Source of the DNA: Nitrososphaerota archaeon
GTDB taxonomy: Archaea; Thermoproteota; Nitrososphaeria; Nitrososphaerales; Nitrosopumilaceae
Assembly (NCBI GenBank): GCA_028867755.1
Contig: JAGWFT010000001.1
Coordinates: forward strand, 846,727-910,726
Direction: 5' to 3'
DNA length: 64,000 nucleotides
The position numbers and the translations under genes are program-made. This document shows, piece after piece, positions 1 to 8,554 of this stretch; position 1 is the stretch's first letter; each line of letters begins with the position of its first letter. Below the pieces are notes generated by a model. That model was not told where the DNA came from. It saw only the letters and a program-made list of their open reading frames with translations, and did not search any database.

Positions 1-1
1 G

Positions 2-1165
2 CCAGCAGTGTATGGTGAAGTCAGGTCAAAGAAAAATCCAAGAAAAACAATTTTGTTTTACAATCATTATGACGTTCAACCAGAAGAGCCTCTTGAATTG
101 TGGGATGATGCGCCATTTAGTGGTAAGATAAAAGGGAATAAAATCTATGGAAGGGGATCTGCTGATGATAAGGGAGAACTAATCACTAGAATCAAAGCAG
201 TTGAAGCGTTCCTCAAAACTACAGGAGATGTACCGTGTAACATAAAGTTCCTAGTTGAGGGAGAAGAAGAAATTGGTAGCATGCATATTGAAAATTATCT
301 GAAAAAATATCAAAAGAGACTGTCATGCGATGGTGTAATCTGGGAGTTTGGATATGTTGATGAAAAGGACAGGCCGATAATCAGTCTTGGCATGAAAGGC
401 CTGCTGTATGTAGAGCTTTCAGTGCAAGAATCTATCCGCGATGCTCATTCCAGTCTTGCAGTGCTAATTGAAAATCCCGCTTGGAGGTTAATTGGAGCAT
501 TGAAAACATTACGTGACAAAAATGGCACTATTCTCATTAAAGATTGGTATGAGGAGGTTGATAATTTTACAAAAGAAGAACTTGATGTGATTGCCCTTGA
601 GCCATTTGATGAAAAGTCATTTAAAAAAGAATATGGTGTGAAGAGATTTGTGGGCAACAAAAAGGGGATAAATATACGAAAAGCAGTGGTAGGTGATCCC
701 ACCTGTAACATTGCTGGATTTTCATCTGGATGGGAAGGGCTTGGTGCAAAAACAGTTTTGCCATCAAAGGCACTTGTGAAAATTGATTTTAGACTTGTTC
801 CAAAAATGGATCCTCTAAGACAATTATCTAGACTCAAGCGGCATCTCAAAGAAAAGGGATTTGGTGATATTCAGGTGAGGATGATTCATGGTGAGGCAGC
901 TTCAAGAACCAAAATATCTGATCCATTTGTTAAGGTGGTAGAGAAGGCAGCAGACGAATCTTTTGGAACCTCAATAACAAGCGTTTCTTCTGCTGGAACA
1001 GGACCGATGTATTCATTCTCTAAGGTGCTCAAGGCGCCGTGTATCTCGATTGGAAGCACATACGTCTATGCAAGAATTCATTCGCCCAATGAATTTGCAA
1101 GAATTGACCTGCTAAAAAAGACAACAAAATGTATGTGTAAGATAATGAAAAAATTTAGCATCTAA
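2..1165 (+). CDS. M20 family metallopeptidase, 5'-partial
   Basis: Cytosolic co-catalytic zinc hydrolase of the M20 peptidase family, which cleaves dipeptides or N-acyl amino acids; the substrate cannot be told from sequence. The frame is open through the left edge, so roughly the first 60-70 residues (by family length) are missing. Metal-site motifs are visible in order: NHYDVQP (His, bridging Asp), GRGSADDKGE, EGEEEIGS (the Glu-Glu pair with the catalytic base) and a C-terminal IHSPNEF with the last His. The dimerisation domain lies between them. It ends about 130 bases before the proteasome gene on the same strand, and I see no sign of a shared operon. Confidence 0.9.
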   Translation, partial: PAVYGEVRSKKNPRKTILFYNHYDVQPEEPLELWDDAPFSGKIKGNKIYGRGSADDKGELITRIKAVEAFLKTTGDVPCNIKFLVEGEEEIGSMHIENYLKKYQKRLSCDGVIWEFGYVDEKDRPIISLGMKGLLYVELSVQESIRDAHSSLAVLIENPAWRLIGALKTLRDKNGTILIKDWYEEVDNFTKEELDVIALEPFDEKSFKKEYGVKRFVGNKKGINIRKAVVGDPTCNIAGFSSGWEGLGAKTVLPSKALVKIDFRLVPKMDPLRQLSRLKRHLKEKGFGDIQVRMIHGEAASRTKISDPFVKVVEKAADESFGTSITSVSSAGTGPMYSFSKVLKAPCISIGSTYVYARIHSPNEFARIDLLKKTTKCMCKIMKKFSI

Positions 1166-1292
1166 CAGAAAAATCTCAAGATATGTTTCTCTTTGCATGC
1201 CGATTAGATCGCATAATCTCAATAGTATACGGAATTTAGTTTACAAGTGATTCAGAGAAAGGCCTTTATTGTGCTCGGTTGGCAGTTCAATT

Positions 1293-1886
1293 ATGGCTTA
1301 TATGTATATGCCAGGTGCCACTGCAGTTGGAATTGCTTATGATAGCGGCATTATACTGGCAAGCGAGAGAAGGATATCTTATGGAAATTTCGTAGTAAGT
1401 AAAAGTACGAAGAAGACCTTTAAGATAACCGACTTTGTCGGGGCATGTTGTGCAGGAATGGTGGCAGACATGCAAGTTTTGGCCATGCAAATGCGTGCGT
1501 TGACAAAGATTAGAAAGTTGGAACTAAAAAGAGAGATTCCGCCAAACTCTGTAGCTAAAATGATGTCATCTCTGATGTATGAGCGAAGATTCTATCCTCT
1601 TCTTACTCAAGTAATTGTTGGCGGTGTAGATGGAGAGGCTGCTATTTACACGCTTGATCCTCTAGGTTCTGTTCTTCCAGATGATTATGCAGCTGTGGGA
1701 ACTGGTGCAGAAATGGCACTAGGTGTACTAGATCAGGAATTCAAGAAAGGAATGAAAGAAAAGGATGCAGTAACACTTGCAGTAAAGTCAATAAGATCTG
1801 CGATAATGCGAGATGCAGCAAGCGGAGATGGAATTGATGTGCTAGTTATCGACAAAAGCGGAACAAGAGAATTTACAGAGAACTAG
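1293..1886 (+). CDS. psmB: Proteasome beta subunit, probably the non-catalytic type
   Basis: Ntn-hydrolase-fold beta subunit of the archaeal 20S proteasome, which degrades unfolded cytosolic proteins. The start at the ATG giving MAYMYMPGATAVG is chosen over an upstream in-frame TTG at 1269 because it leaves the usual short N-terminus and a weak TATA-like ctttatt lies about 25 bases upstream. Aligned on the family pattern T-T-T-V-G, this protein reads A-T-A-V-G, so the position of the catalytic Thr1 is Ala. Glu17 (SERR) and Lys33 (STKKTF) of the active site remain. Archaea with two beta subunits often keep one inactive or structural copy. The active partner is not in this window. Confidence 0.88.
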   Translation: MAYMYMPGATAVGIAYDSGIILASERRISYGNFVVSKSTKKTFKITDFVGACCAGMVADMQVLAMQMRALTKIRKLELKREIPPNSVAKMMSSLMYERRFYPLLTQVIVGGVDGEAAIYTLDPLGSVLPDDYAAVGTGAEMALGVLDQEFKKGMKEKDAVTLAVKSIRSAIMRDAASGDGIDVLVIDKSGTREFTEN

Positions 1887-2363
1887 TCACTTTTTTATTG
1901 TTTTTGCAGACTCCCAATATTTGTCTGATATGTAATGTAGGTTCTTGATTACCTCGCCCTTTGTGATGTTGGACATTTCATCACTTGATACAAGTGATTT
2001 TCCTATTGCAAGAAACTTGTTATGAGTCTCTTCGACGACACAAACAAGCTGGTCTTTTTGAAAGTCAGTATGATTTTTGATTCCTGGACGCATGACATTT
2101 GCACCATTGCAGACAAACTTTATGGCGCCAGCATCCACCATTACTTTTGGAAATCTCTCAAGAAGGCCAGTCTCTGAAAGAAATGGCAAATATGTTTCAC
2201 CAATTTTAATTGCCATGAAACCATCACCAGTTATGATTGATGCTTCCTCGTCAATCTCATGTTTTATCAATGTCTTTAGTTTTGGTAAATCTATTTTCCA
2301 CTGGGAAGTGATTGCTTCTAGAATGTCGGTGGTATCGCTTTTAGATAGAGGATGAGACTTCAA
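1887..2363 (-). CDS. PUA-domain RNA-binding protein (MCT-1/Tma20-like)
   Basis: 158-residue protein with a C-terminal PUA domain (about residues 75-155; VDAGAIKFVCNGANVMRPGI is the typical PUA entry) after an N-terminal alpha/beta region like that of MCTS1/Tma20 proteins. Relatives bind tRNA or ribosomes and act in translation initiation or recycling. Its ATG overlaps the stop of homoserine dehydrogenase upstream by 4 bases, so the two are translationally coupled. The functional link between them is not obvious; gene order of this kind is common in compact archaeal genomes. Family call is firm, precise role inferred. Confidence 0.8.
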   Translation of the reverse strand: MKSHPLSKSDTTDILEAITSQWKIDLPKLKTLIKHEIDEEASIITGDGFMAIKIGETYLPFLSETGLLERFPKVMVDAGAIKFVCNGANVMRPGIKNHTDFQKDQLVCVVEETHNKFLAIGKSLVSSDEMSNITKGEVIKNLHYISDKYWESAKTIKK

Positions 2364-3373
2364 TCCCTTGCCATTTCCTGCTTGATGTCTAGCAAGTCGC
2401 GTAATATGGAACTTGCAGTTTCTATTCCACCTGCACCACGCCCTATTATTGTCTGTTGACCTGAGTGCTCTGAGCTAAAGGTAATTGCATTTAATGTCCC
2501 GTTGACACAAAGCGGATCATCTGTAGATATTTCTCTTGGAGATACCTCTAGATCCCTATTACACGATGCAATTAGTTTAACTGCAGCATGGTTTGTTGAT
2601 GCTCGTTTAATGTCAGCAGTTGACACATTTCTAATTCCAGTTCGTTTGATATCCTTGATTGTTACCTTCATATCCATTATCCAGTTTGCAAGTATCACAA
2701 GCTTGGCAGCTGCATCAAATCCGTCAATATCCAAGGATTCATCAGCTTCTACGTATCCTTTTTTCTTTGCGTCAGCAAGGGCTGTCTTAAAAGTCATGCC
2801 GCCAGCCATGTTTGTAAGAATATAATTTGTTGTACCGTTTAGTATGCCTTGAAAAGAAACTATCCTCTCTCCTCTGAGACTATTCTTTGCATAATCTAAT
2901 ATCGGCGTTCCGCCACCGACAGTTCCACTGAATCTTAATTGTACTTGATTGTATGTCGCTAGTTCTATTAAAGATGGAAACGCAAGTGCCAGTGGACCTT
3001 TATTTACTGTAATGACATGCAGGCCTTTTTTCATTGCAGTGACTATGTGTGACATGCCTGGCTCTGCATCCTTGTAGTTACTTGGGGTGGCCTCGATTAG
3101 AACCTCAGCCTCCATACCATTTATCATGTCAAGACCGTTTGCTTCCTTTTCCTTATTGTGATATTTTCGTATGTCTCCATATTTCTTCTTGACTTCAAGC
3201 AATCTGTTTAGATCAATTCCTGCAGACGAAGCAGCAGAACCTTTACTGTCAAATACGCCTACAATTCTAGGCTTGAGACCATGTTTTGCATAAAGATCTT
3301 CGGATCTAGAAAGGAGGAGTTTTGCAAAACTTTGGCCTACTATACCAAACCCCGACAGTATTATGCGCAACAT
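2360..3373 (-). CDS. hom: Homoserine dehydrogenase
   Basis: Reduces aspartate semialdehyde to homoserine with NAD(P)H, the branch point to threonine and methionine. The 337-residue protein has the N-terminal Rossmann motif SGFGIVGQ (residues 7-14), the substrate-domain signature GTVGGGTPILDYAKNSLRG with GILNGTTNYIL (about residues 152-187) and the catalytic Asp/Lys segment ESLDIDGFDAAAK. There is no C-terminal ACT domain, so it is the short, non-fused archaeal form, probably without threonine feedback through that module. First gene of a two-gene unit with the PUA protein. Confidence 0.93.
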   Translation of the reverse strand: MLRIILSGFGIVGQSFAKLLLSRSEDLYAKHGLKPRIVGVFDSKGSAASSAGIDLNRLLEVKKKYGDIRKYHNKEKEANGLDMINGMEAEVLIEATPSNYKDAEPGMSHIVTAMKKGLHVITVNKGPLALAFPSLIELATYNQVQLRFSGTVGGGTPILDYAKNSLRGERIVSFQGILNGTTNYILTNMAGGMTFKTALADAKKKGYVEADESLDIDGFDAAAKLVILANWIMDMKVTIKDIKRTGIRNVSTADIKRASTNHAAVKLIASCNRDLEVSPREISTDDPLCVNGTLNAITFSSEHSGQQTIIGRGAGGIETASSILRDLLDIKQEMARD

Positions 3374-3453
3374 TCACCAGACGCATGTTGGTATTAATTA
3401 AGATTGACGATTTTTGAGATTCCTTTATTAAAGCTTGAAAAACTTCGGATACC

Positions 3454-4107
3454 GTGAAATCTAAAAAATATGTTTACGTTGGAATTGCAGCAGCCTGTAT
3501 TGCAGCAGCAATTGTGATTCTCACCCAGTCCAATGTGGGGCAGACCGCCAGTACTCCCACAGGAATTTCTGCATATACTTTGGATTTTACTTATGAAACT
3601 GCGAACGCAGATTTGAAAAGCACCCTAATAAGTCAAAGCATAAACATGTCAAAACCTCTAGAGTTTAGTACTGCAACTGACATTAACCAGTATTGCAATT
3701 TTCTTACTAATCAGACAAAACAGGCAATGATACAATACTGTACTTCAACAGAAATCAAAGATGAAAACAATAGTTTTCTTGGGAATGTTAACATGGTAGG
3801 ATCCGCTCTTGCACCAGTGTTGGTGATTACGGCAGCACAGTCGGATCCAACATTTAGCAACTATCACGACGTAAAGACTCTCTTTGTAGATGTCATAAAT
3901 GAAACAGTGTGTCAATGTTGGGATAAAGAAAAACCAGGAGGATATTCTACACCATCAGATATGATTGATGCTCTTCGCGCTTTTCACTTGAAGGGAACAG
4001 AACCAGATAGCACCACTCACAGTATACCATTAAACGGAAAACACTTTGAAATTGAGATGACTACAAACACTCAAGGCTATCTCTGGAAATTACTTGTGGC
4101 CAGGTAA
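3454..4107 (+). CDS. Membrane-anchored hypothetical protein
   Basis: 217 residues with one N-terminal hydrophobic segment (about residues 5-24, VYVGIAAACIAAAIVIL) that could be a membrane anchor or signal peptide, so the rest is predicted to face outside. Start is GTG directly after a TATA-like element about 30 bases upstream. The exported part holds paired cysteines (QYCNFL, IQYCTS, VCQCWDK) that could form disulfides. I do not recognise the family. The next gene is a permease on the same strand. Confidence 0.65.
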   Translation: MKSKKYVYVGIAAACIAAAIVILTQSNVGQTASTPTGISAYTLDFTYETANADLKSTLISQSINMSKPLEFSTATDINQYCNFLTNQTKQAMIQYCTSTEIKDENNSFLGNVNMVGSALAPVLVITAAQSDPTFSNYHDVKTLFVDVINETVCQCWDKEKPGGYSTPSDMIDALRAFHLKGTEPDSTTHSIPLNGKHFEIEMTTNTQGYLWKLLVAR

Positions 4108-4167
4108 TTACTCTATATCTGGGTCCATTAAGCTTGACGCACTCACTTAACCTATGGGAGTTTCATT

Positions 4168-4947
4168 TTGGTGTTAGTATTGCTTGAATATCTCTGGCTG
4201 GTACCGCTTGGTTTTGCAGCTGGTATCATAGGTTCTATGATTGGCCTAGGAGGGGGATTTGTTATTGTTCCTGCATTAACCTTTGCTGGGTTTCCCCCCA
4301 CACTTGCAGCTAGCAACAGCCTCTTTGCAGCATTTTGTAACGCAGTAGCGTCTACGATATCATATGCCAAACAAAAGCGAATTGTATACTCACTAGGACT
4401 AAAACTGGGACTACTTTCTATACCTGGAACCGTACTTGGGGCATACATCTCAGATGAAATATCTGCATCTTTATTCAAGCTACTATTTGGTATGGTGCTG
4501 GTTGCTTCTAGTGTGTATATTTATTCTAGAAGAAAGATGGAACCAAAAGAATACAATCTCTCAAAACAGATGATGATACTTGCAGTTGGTTCTAGCTTCT
4601 TTGCTGGTATAATTTCAAGCCTATTTGGAATTGGGGGAGGCACGGTATTTGTTCCTCTCATGGTTGTGGCAATAGGTCTGTCTATGAAATTAGCTGCACC
4701 CACATCACAATTCATACTGATGTTTGCAGCTGCATCCGGAATGATTGTACACTCTATGTTAGGGCATCCTGATTACGCTCAAGCTGGCTTGTTATCGATA
4801 GGTGCATTTGCTGGAGGAATAGTAGGCAGTAAAATATCGCTGAGAGTTGATGAAAAGAAACTCAAGATATTTGTTACAATAGTGCTTGCCATAACATCAG
4901 TTAAACTCTTTATGGATGCTTTTAATGCACCAGTTAAAGTACCATGA
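4168..4947 (+). CDS. TauE/SafE family sulfite/anion permease
   Basis: Integral membrane protein of about eight transmembrane helices in two homologous halves, each with the family's glycine-rich loop (GLGGGFVIVPAL near residue 27 and GIGGGTVFVPLMV near residue 155). Relatives export sulfite, sulfoacetate or other small organosulfur anions, but the substrate is not predictable from these motifs. Start is TTG or the adjacent GTG, and no ATG is suitably placed. It converges on the hot-dog gene across an AT-rich gap of about 55 bases. Confidence 0.85.
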   Translation: MVLVLLEYLWLVPLGFAAGIIGSMIGLGGGFVIVPALTFAGFPPTLAASNSLFAAFCNAVASTISYAKQKRIVYSLGLKLGLLSIPGTVLGAYISDEISASLFKLLFGMVLVASSVYIYSRRKMEPKEYNLSKQMMILAVGSSFFAGIISSLFGIGGGTVFVPLMVVAIGLSMKLAAPTSQFILMFAAASGMIVHSMLGHPDYAQAGLLSIGAFAGGIVGSKISLRVDEKKLKIFVTIVLAITSVKLFMDAFNAPVKVP

Positions 4948-5003
4948 TAATAATTTGAAAAAATAAATAGCAAAAAATAATTTAACTGTTTTTTACTGGA
5001 TGG

Positions 5004-5450
5004 TTACTTTTTCATTTGATAAAGATTTCTTTTAGATACGAGTGCAGTCTCTCCATTTTCTTTTGTTCCTTCAAAATCGATTGACAGTAGACCAAATTCA
5101 TCATTAAGGTCACGTTTATCAACTATCTTGAATTTGATATTTAGCTTTTCATCTGTTTTGAGCGGCTTGAGAAATCTTGTCTGTCTATTGTTCCATGACG
5201 GATCCCCATCTATTCCATAGAAAATCAATAGATTCCCATACATCTCTTCAAGCCTAGTAAACTCTCCTTCAATTTTTGCTAGAATTGCTCTGCCTGAAAC
5301 CATTCTATCTTTCTGGTTTGAAATCTCATTTTTCTCATAAATTATGTTTTTTATTCCTGAAAAAGAAAGATATCTATCTAGATCATCTGAAGAAATCTTA
5401 CACTCTGAGAAAAACTCGTCGCCCACATTTAGCTCAGAGAATTTCTTCAA
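5004..5450 (-). CDS. MaoC-like hot-dog domain protein, catalytic motif not seen
   Basis: 148-residue protein whose layout resembles single hot-dog MaoC-type hydratases: N-terminal VGDEF strand, a central helix region (MVSGRAILAKIEGEFTRL) and C-terminal beta strands with NRQTRFLKPLKTDE. The usual Asp-x4-His dyad of enoyl-CoA hydratases is not apparent in the segment before the central helix, so it may bind acyl-CoA without hydration activity. Its ATG overlaps the stop of the tandem SDR gene by 4 bases, implying coupled synthesis and a joint function. Confidence 0.6.
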   Translation of the reverse strand: MKKFSELNVGDEFFSECKISSDDLDRYLSFSGIKNIIYEKNEISNQKDRMVSGRAILAKIEGEFTRLEEMYGNLLIFYGIDGDPSWNNRQTRFLKPLKTDEKLNIKFKIVDKRDLNDEFGLLSIDFEGTKENGETALVSKRNLYQMKK

Positions 5451-7234
5451 GACCTTGTTTCGTCTGGATAGTAAATTATTTCAGAATTTCCAATTGCCTT
5501 TCCAGAGCTGAAGAAATTTACTGCGTTTAGGATTTTTGAGCTGTCAGATTCTGTTCCATCGACGCTACCAGGAAGAATAAGGTATATTCTGATTTTTGAC
5601 TTGAGAACATCACTTAGCTCCTGATTGACTGTTGTAGTAAAGGGCCTTAATGCGCCACGAAATACTTCTACTTTTGCTCTGTCTTTTCCTGTTACCTTGC
5701 TACCAGAAGGCATGTCAGGTCCAATCAGTATGATTGTGCCTTCCTTTTCTTTGAAAAGCGGTGGATTTTTTGCCCCTCCGGGAACAAACCTGTTGAGAGT
5801 TTCTTGAAGGACTGATGCAGGTGTGTTTATGAATTTGTCCACAAGTCCATCCCATTGCTGTCTTGACAATTCTGTAATATTTGGTACTTGGGGTAATCTT
5901 CCAGTTGCATAAATCACTGTATTGATTGGACCTATCTTTTCTGTTGCTGTATTTAGCATTCTTTTCATATTTTCTTGACTTGTGATGTCCATTACATGCG
6001 AATGAAATTTGGATAATCGCTCTTCTGCCTGTTTGATACTGGTCTTTGAAATCAGAATTACTGTTTTCCCTCCATTGGTCTCAATATTTTGTGCTAAATG
6101 TTCTACTCTTGATACATCTGACTCTTCTGTGGCATCAACTACAAACAAAACCACCTTTGAGTTATAGTCTGGTCTGGTCTGGGGCGTTGAGCAAGATATG
6201 TGGGGTTTAACAGGGTAAAAGACTCTGTCACCTGGAATTACTTTTCCATTTAGGATCTTTGATATGTTTTCATCACATAACATCATAACAGTATCGGCAA
6301 CCTGCTGTTGTGACAAAAATTGCTCGTCTGCAATCATCTTACTGGTATTATTTTGAATTTTTTCTGCAATCTGTTGTATCTTGGTCAAAAGTGAAGAAAT
6401 AGTGTTACCGAGCTTCTCAATTTCTGATTCTGATATTATTGATTTTGTTTTTGCTAGTTTTGATGCGGCTTGTTTTATTCCATTTTTTACAGTGTTTTCA
6501 TCTTCGCCTAATAATGGGAGGATATCATTATTGACAATTTCTACTTCTTCTGGTGTGAGATTTTCAAAACCACTGACTCGCATAAATTCTGCGGCTGCTT
6601 TTGGATACACTGTTTTGTATATCCTATCAGAATGAACTGGACCGGGATTGGTAGCAATTGATGTTATCTTTTTATCTGTAAGCTCCCATGACATTACTTC
6701 TGCAAGTCTATTCTTTGCTCCCTGTGAAGCTGTATATGGGCTTCTAAATCTGTACGGCCTCTGCTCAAATGGGCGCTCTTCTGTAAAAAAAGTTGATATT
6801 GTTACAATCTTGCATCCTGGTTTCATGGTCTTAATTGCCTGAGCTGATGTCCAGAAAGTACCTGTGAGATGAATACCTACAGTACTCTTGAAATCACTCA
6901 TCGGGGAATTGGCAAAACATGTTACAGGGCCTGAGACTCCTGCATTGTTTACAACAATATCTACAGCTCCATGAGATTTCTTCAAATCTTCAAACATTCG
7001 TGAAACTCCCTCTTCATCACTAACATCAACACCTGGAAAAATTTTTACAAATGCTCCGCTTTTCTCTTTGTCAATTATCTGTTGTAACTCTTTGGCAGTT
7101 TCCTCAAGCGGCTCCTTTCTTCTCCCTAAAATGACTATGTTTGCACCATTTTCGGCAAATTTGATCGCTATTGCCTTTCCAATTCCAGTACCACTTCCGG
7201 TGATAACTACGAGTTTATTCTGGAACTCTGACAT
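5447..7234 (-). CDS. Tandem short-chain dehydrogenase/reductase protein
   Basis: 595-residue protein made of two SDR modules. Module 1 (about residues 1-260) has a complete dinucleotide motif TGSGTGIGKAIA, the NNAGVSG loop and a Ser-rich strand. The active-site segment reads YTASQGAK, so the YxxxK lysine is Gln. Module 2 (about 350-595) keeps Rossmann-like strands (KVVLFVVDA, INTVIYATG) but no glycine motif and no YxxxK. A helical linker of about 90 residues joins them. The partner gene is a hot-dog protein, a combination seen in fatty-acid or PHB-type hydratase/dehydrogenase pairs. The module 1 lesion makes ordinary oxidoreductase activity doubtful. Confidence 0.75.
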   Translation of the reverse strand: MSEFQNKLVVITGSGTGIGKAIAIKFAENGANIVILGRRKEPLEETAKELQQIIDKEKSGAFVKIFPGVDVSDEEGVSRMFEDLKKSHGAVDIVVNNAGVSGPVTCFANSPMSDFKSTVGIHLTGTFWTSAQAIKTMKPGCKIVTISTFFTEERPFEQRPYRFRSPYTASQGAKNRLAEVMSWELTDKKITSIATNPGPVHSDRIYKTVYPKAAAEFMRVSGFENLTPEEVEIVNNDILPLLGEDENTVKNGIKQAASKLAKTKSIISESEIEKLGNTISSLLTKIQQIAEKIQNNTSKMIADEQFLSQQQVADTVMMLCDENISKILNGKVIPGDRVFYPVKPHISCSTPQTRPDYNSKVVLFVVDATEESDVSRVEHLAQNIETNGGKTVILISKTSIKQAEERLSKFHSHVMDITSQENMKRMLNTATEKIGPINTVIYATGRLPQVPNITELSRQQWDGLVDKFINTPASVLQETLNRFVPGGAKNPPLFKEKEGTIILIGPDMPSGSKVTGKDRAKVEVFRGALRPFTTTVNQELSDVLKSKIRIYLILPGSVDGTESDSSKILNAVNFFSSGKAIGNSEIIYYPDETRS

Positions 7235-7335
7235 TGACAGGATCTAACATATTTTTCGACTATTTATTCGATTGTGCTTTGCTCTTAGAGGGTGGCACAC
7301 TAATATTTATTTGAGGGTCAGATTCACCCTGACGC

Positions 7336-7572
7336 ATGCACGATTCTGAACCAGATACCTTTGCACAAAAAAACAAACAAAAAGAATACTGTGAACTGTT
7401 GGAAAAAATTGGGGTAAGTGCAGAACCAAAACAATTTGAGACAGACGAAGTTGAAAAAAGTGATTATTATTCAAAGTATTTCTCGCATTCTCCAGCTATG
7501 GTTACAAATCATGGCTGTATCGATATTAAAGGCAGTAACATCGATGTTATACAAATAATCCAGAAAGGTTGA
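7336..7572 (+). CDS. Small hypothetical protein
   Basis: 78-residue, charged, soluble protein with no motif I recognise; a helical N-terminal half (KNKQKEYCELLEKIGV) is followed by a short beta-like tail (CIDIKGSNIDVIQIIQKG). It is separated by one base from the next gene, so the two form an operon. A TATA-like box (aatatttattt) lies about 25-35 bases before the ATG, together with a small inverted repeat AGGGT...ACCCT near 7313-7332. Confidence 0.6.
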   Translation: MHDSEPDTFAQKNKQKEYCELLEKIGVSAEPKQFETDEVEKSDYYSKYFSHSPAMVTNHGCIDIKGSNIDVIQIIQKG

Positions 7573-7573
7573 G

Positions 7574-7954
7574 ATGACACAAGATCTAAATCCAATGCCT
7601 TGGGGCGCACAGGATAGATTTCAGGCTCACTTTATTGTAAAAGTTAAAAATCATGCAAATGCTGATAATCTTCTTGCAAAAACTACACTAAAGACAAGCG
7701 GGCACTTTGCAACAAAAAAAGTATCTGGGGTGAAATGGGTTGGAGGAAATATTGCCAAATCTCTATCTTCTGACGAAGAACTAAGAGGCATGATTTTGAA
7801 GCTTCCATATAATGACGCATTAATTTGGGTTGAGCCAACCAAGACTGGAGTGAGGATTCACGGTAAATGGAAAAGTAGCAGGGAACTGGGTATTACAAAA
7901 GAGCTATTCGATGTTTATGATAAAATAGCATCTCATGTAAAAGAATCTCTCTAG
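7574..7954 (+). CDS. Hypothetical protein, second gene of a two-gene unit
   Basis: 126-residue soluble alpha/beta protein that I cannot assign. Notable segments are MPWGAQDRFQAHFIVKVKNH near the N-terminus, a basic middle stretch and GVRIHGKWKSSRELGI near the C-terminus. The alternating hydrophobic strands could form a small nucleic-acid-binding fold, but no family signature is visible. It converges on the tRNA endonuclease gene with a 4-base overlap of the 3' ends. Confidence 0.6.
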   Translation: MTQDLNPMPWGAQDRFQAHFIVKVKNHANADNLLAKTTLKTSGHFATKKVSGVKWVGGNIAKSLSSDEELRGMILKLPYNDALIWVEPTKTGVRIHGKWKSSRELGITKELFDVYDKIASHVKESL

Positions 7955-8496
7955 GCTCTCCACCAATCAAGTGCCAAACAATCAATCTTGTTACCTCTTG
8001 GAATTGCAAGAATGAATTGTTTTCTTACAGTTGTAGCTAATCTACCTGCTAAAACAACTCCAGTTGCAGACATTGTATCTGTAGAATTGTATACTTGTAA
8101 CAGATATGGTGCATGATCAATACCAGGACCTTTCTGGTAAACTGCAAAATCGCAACCAAACTTAATTCCTGGATTTACAATGTATCCTTTATCTCTGAAT
8201 TCTTTGTAAACAAGATATTTTCTGTCAAAGTTGTGGTGCTCACGTCTGCATATTTCCAACATTTCATTTAGTGCGATTATTTTTTTAGATCGATAGATCT
8301 TCAATTTTGATTTTTCCAAAAGATAGTGCCCTTCTATGAGGTCTAGAATCAATGGTACGTCTATCTCATCAGGTTTGGGTTTTGTAATTCCTATTGGTTT
8401 TCCGTAATATCCATCAGCAAATAATGTTCGTGATTCCTCTAGATCCCATACTATTATTCTGTTCTCGATTAGTTCTCCTTTTATCATTCTATTCAC
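7951..8496 (-). CDS. endA: tRNA-splicing endonuclease
   Basis: Cuts archaeal pre-tRNA at bulge-helix-bulge sites to remove introns. The 181-residue length fits the short alpha-type subunit that assembles as a homotetramer. The C-terminal catalytic domain shows the Tyr-His-Lys triad in order: FAVYQKGPG (Tyr), IDHAPY (His) and TVRKQF (Lys), with the interface tail ending LDWWRA. The N-terminal domain (residues 1-75) is the usual small alpha/beta module. An alternative start at MIKGEL three codons in is possible. Confidence 0.93.
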   Translation of the reverse strand: MNRMIKGELIENRIIVWDLEESRTLFADGYYGKPIGITKPKPDEIDVPLILDLIEGHYLLEKSKLKIYRSKKIIALNEMLEICRREHHNFDRKYLVYKEFRDKGYIVNPGIKFGCDFAVYQKGPGIDHAPYLLQVYNSTDTMSATGVVLAGRLATTVRKQFILAIPRGNKIDCLALDWWRA

Positions 8497-8554
8497 AAAT
8501 CACGCAATTGATTTTAGTGTTTAGAAAATGCTATTGAGAAATATACCTTTTATC

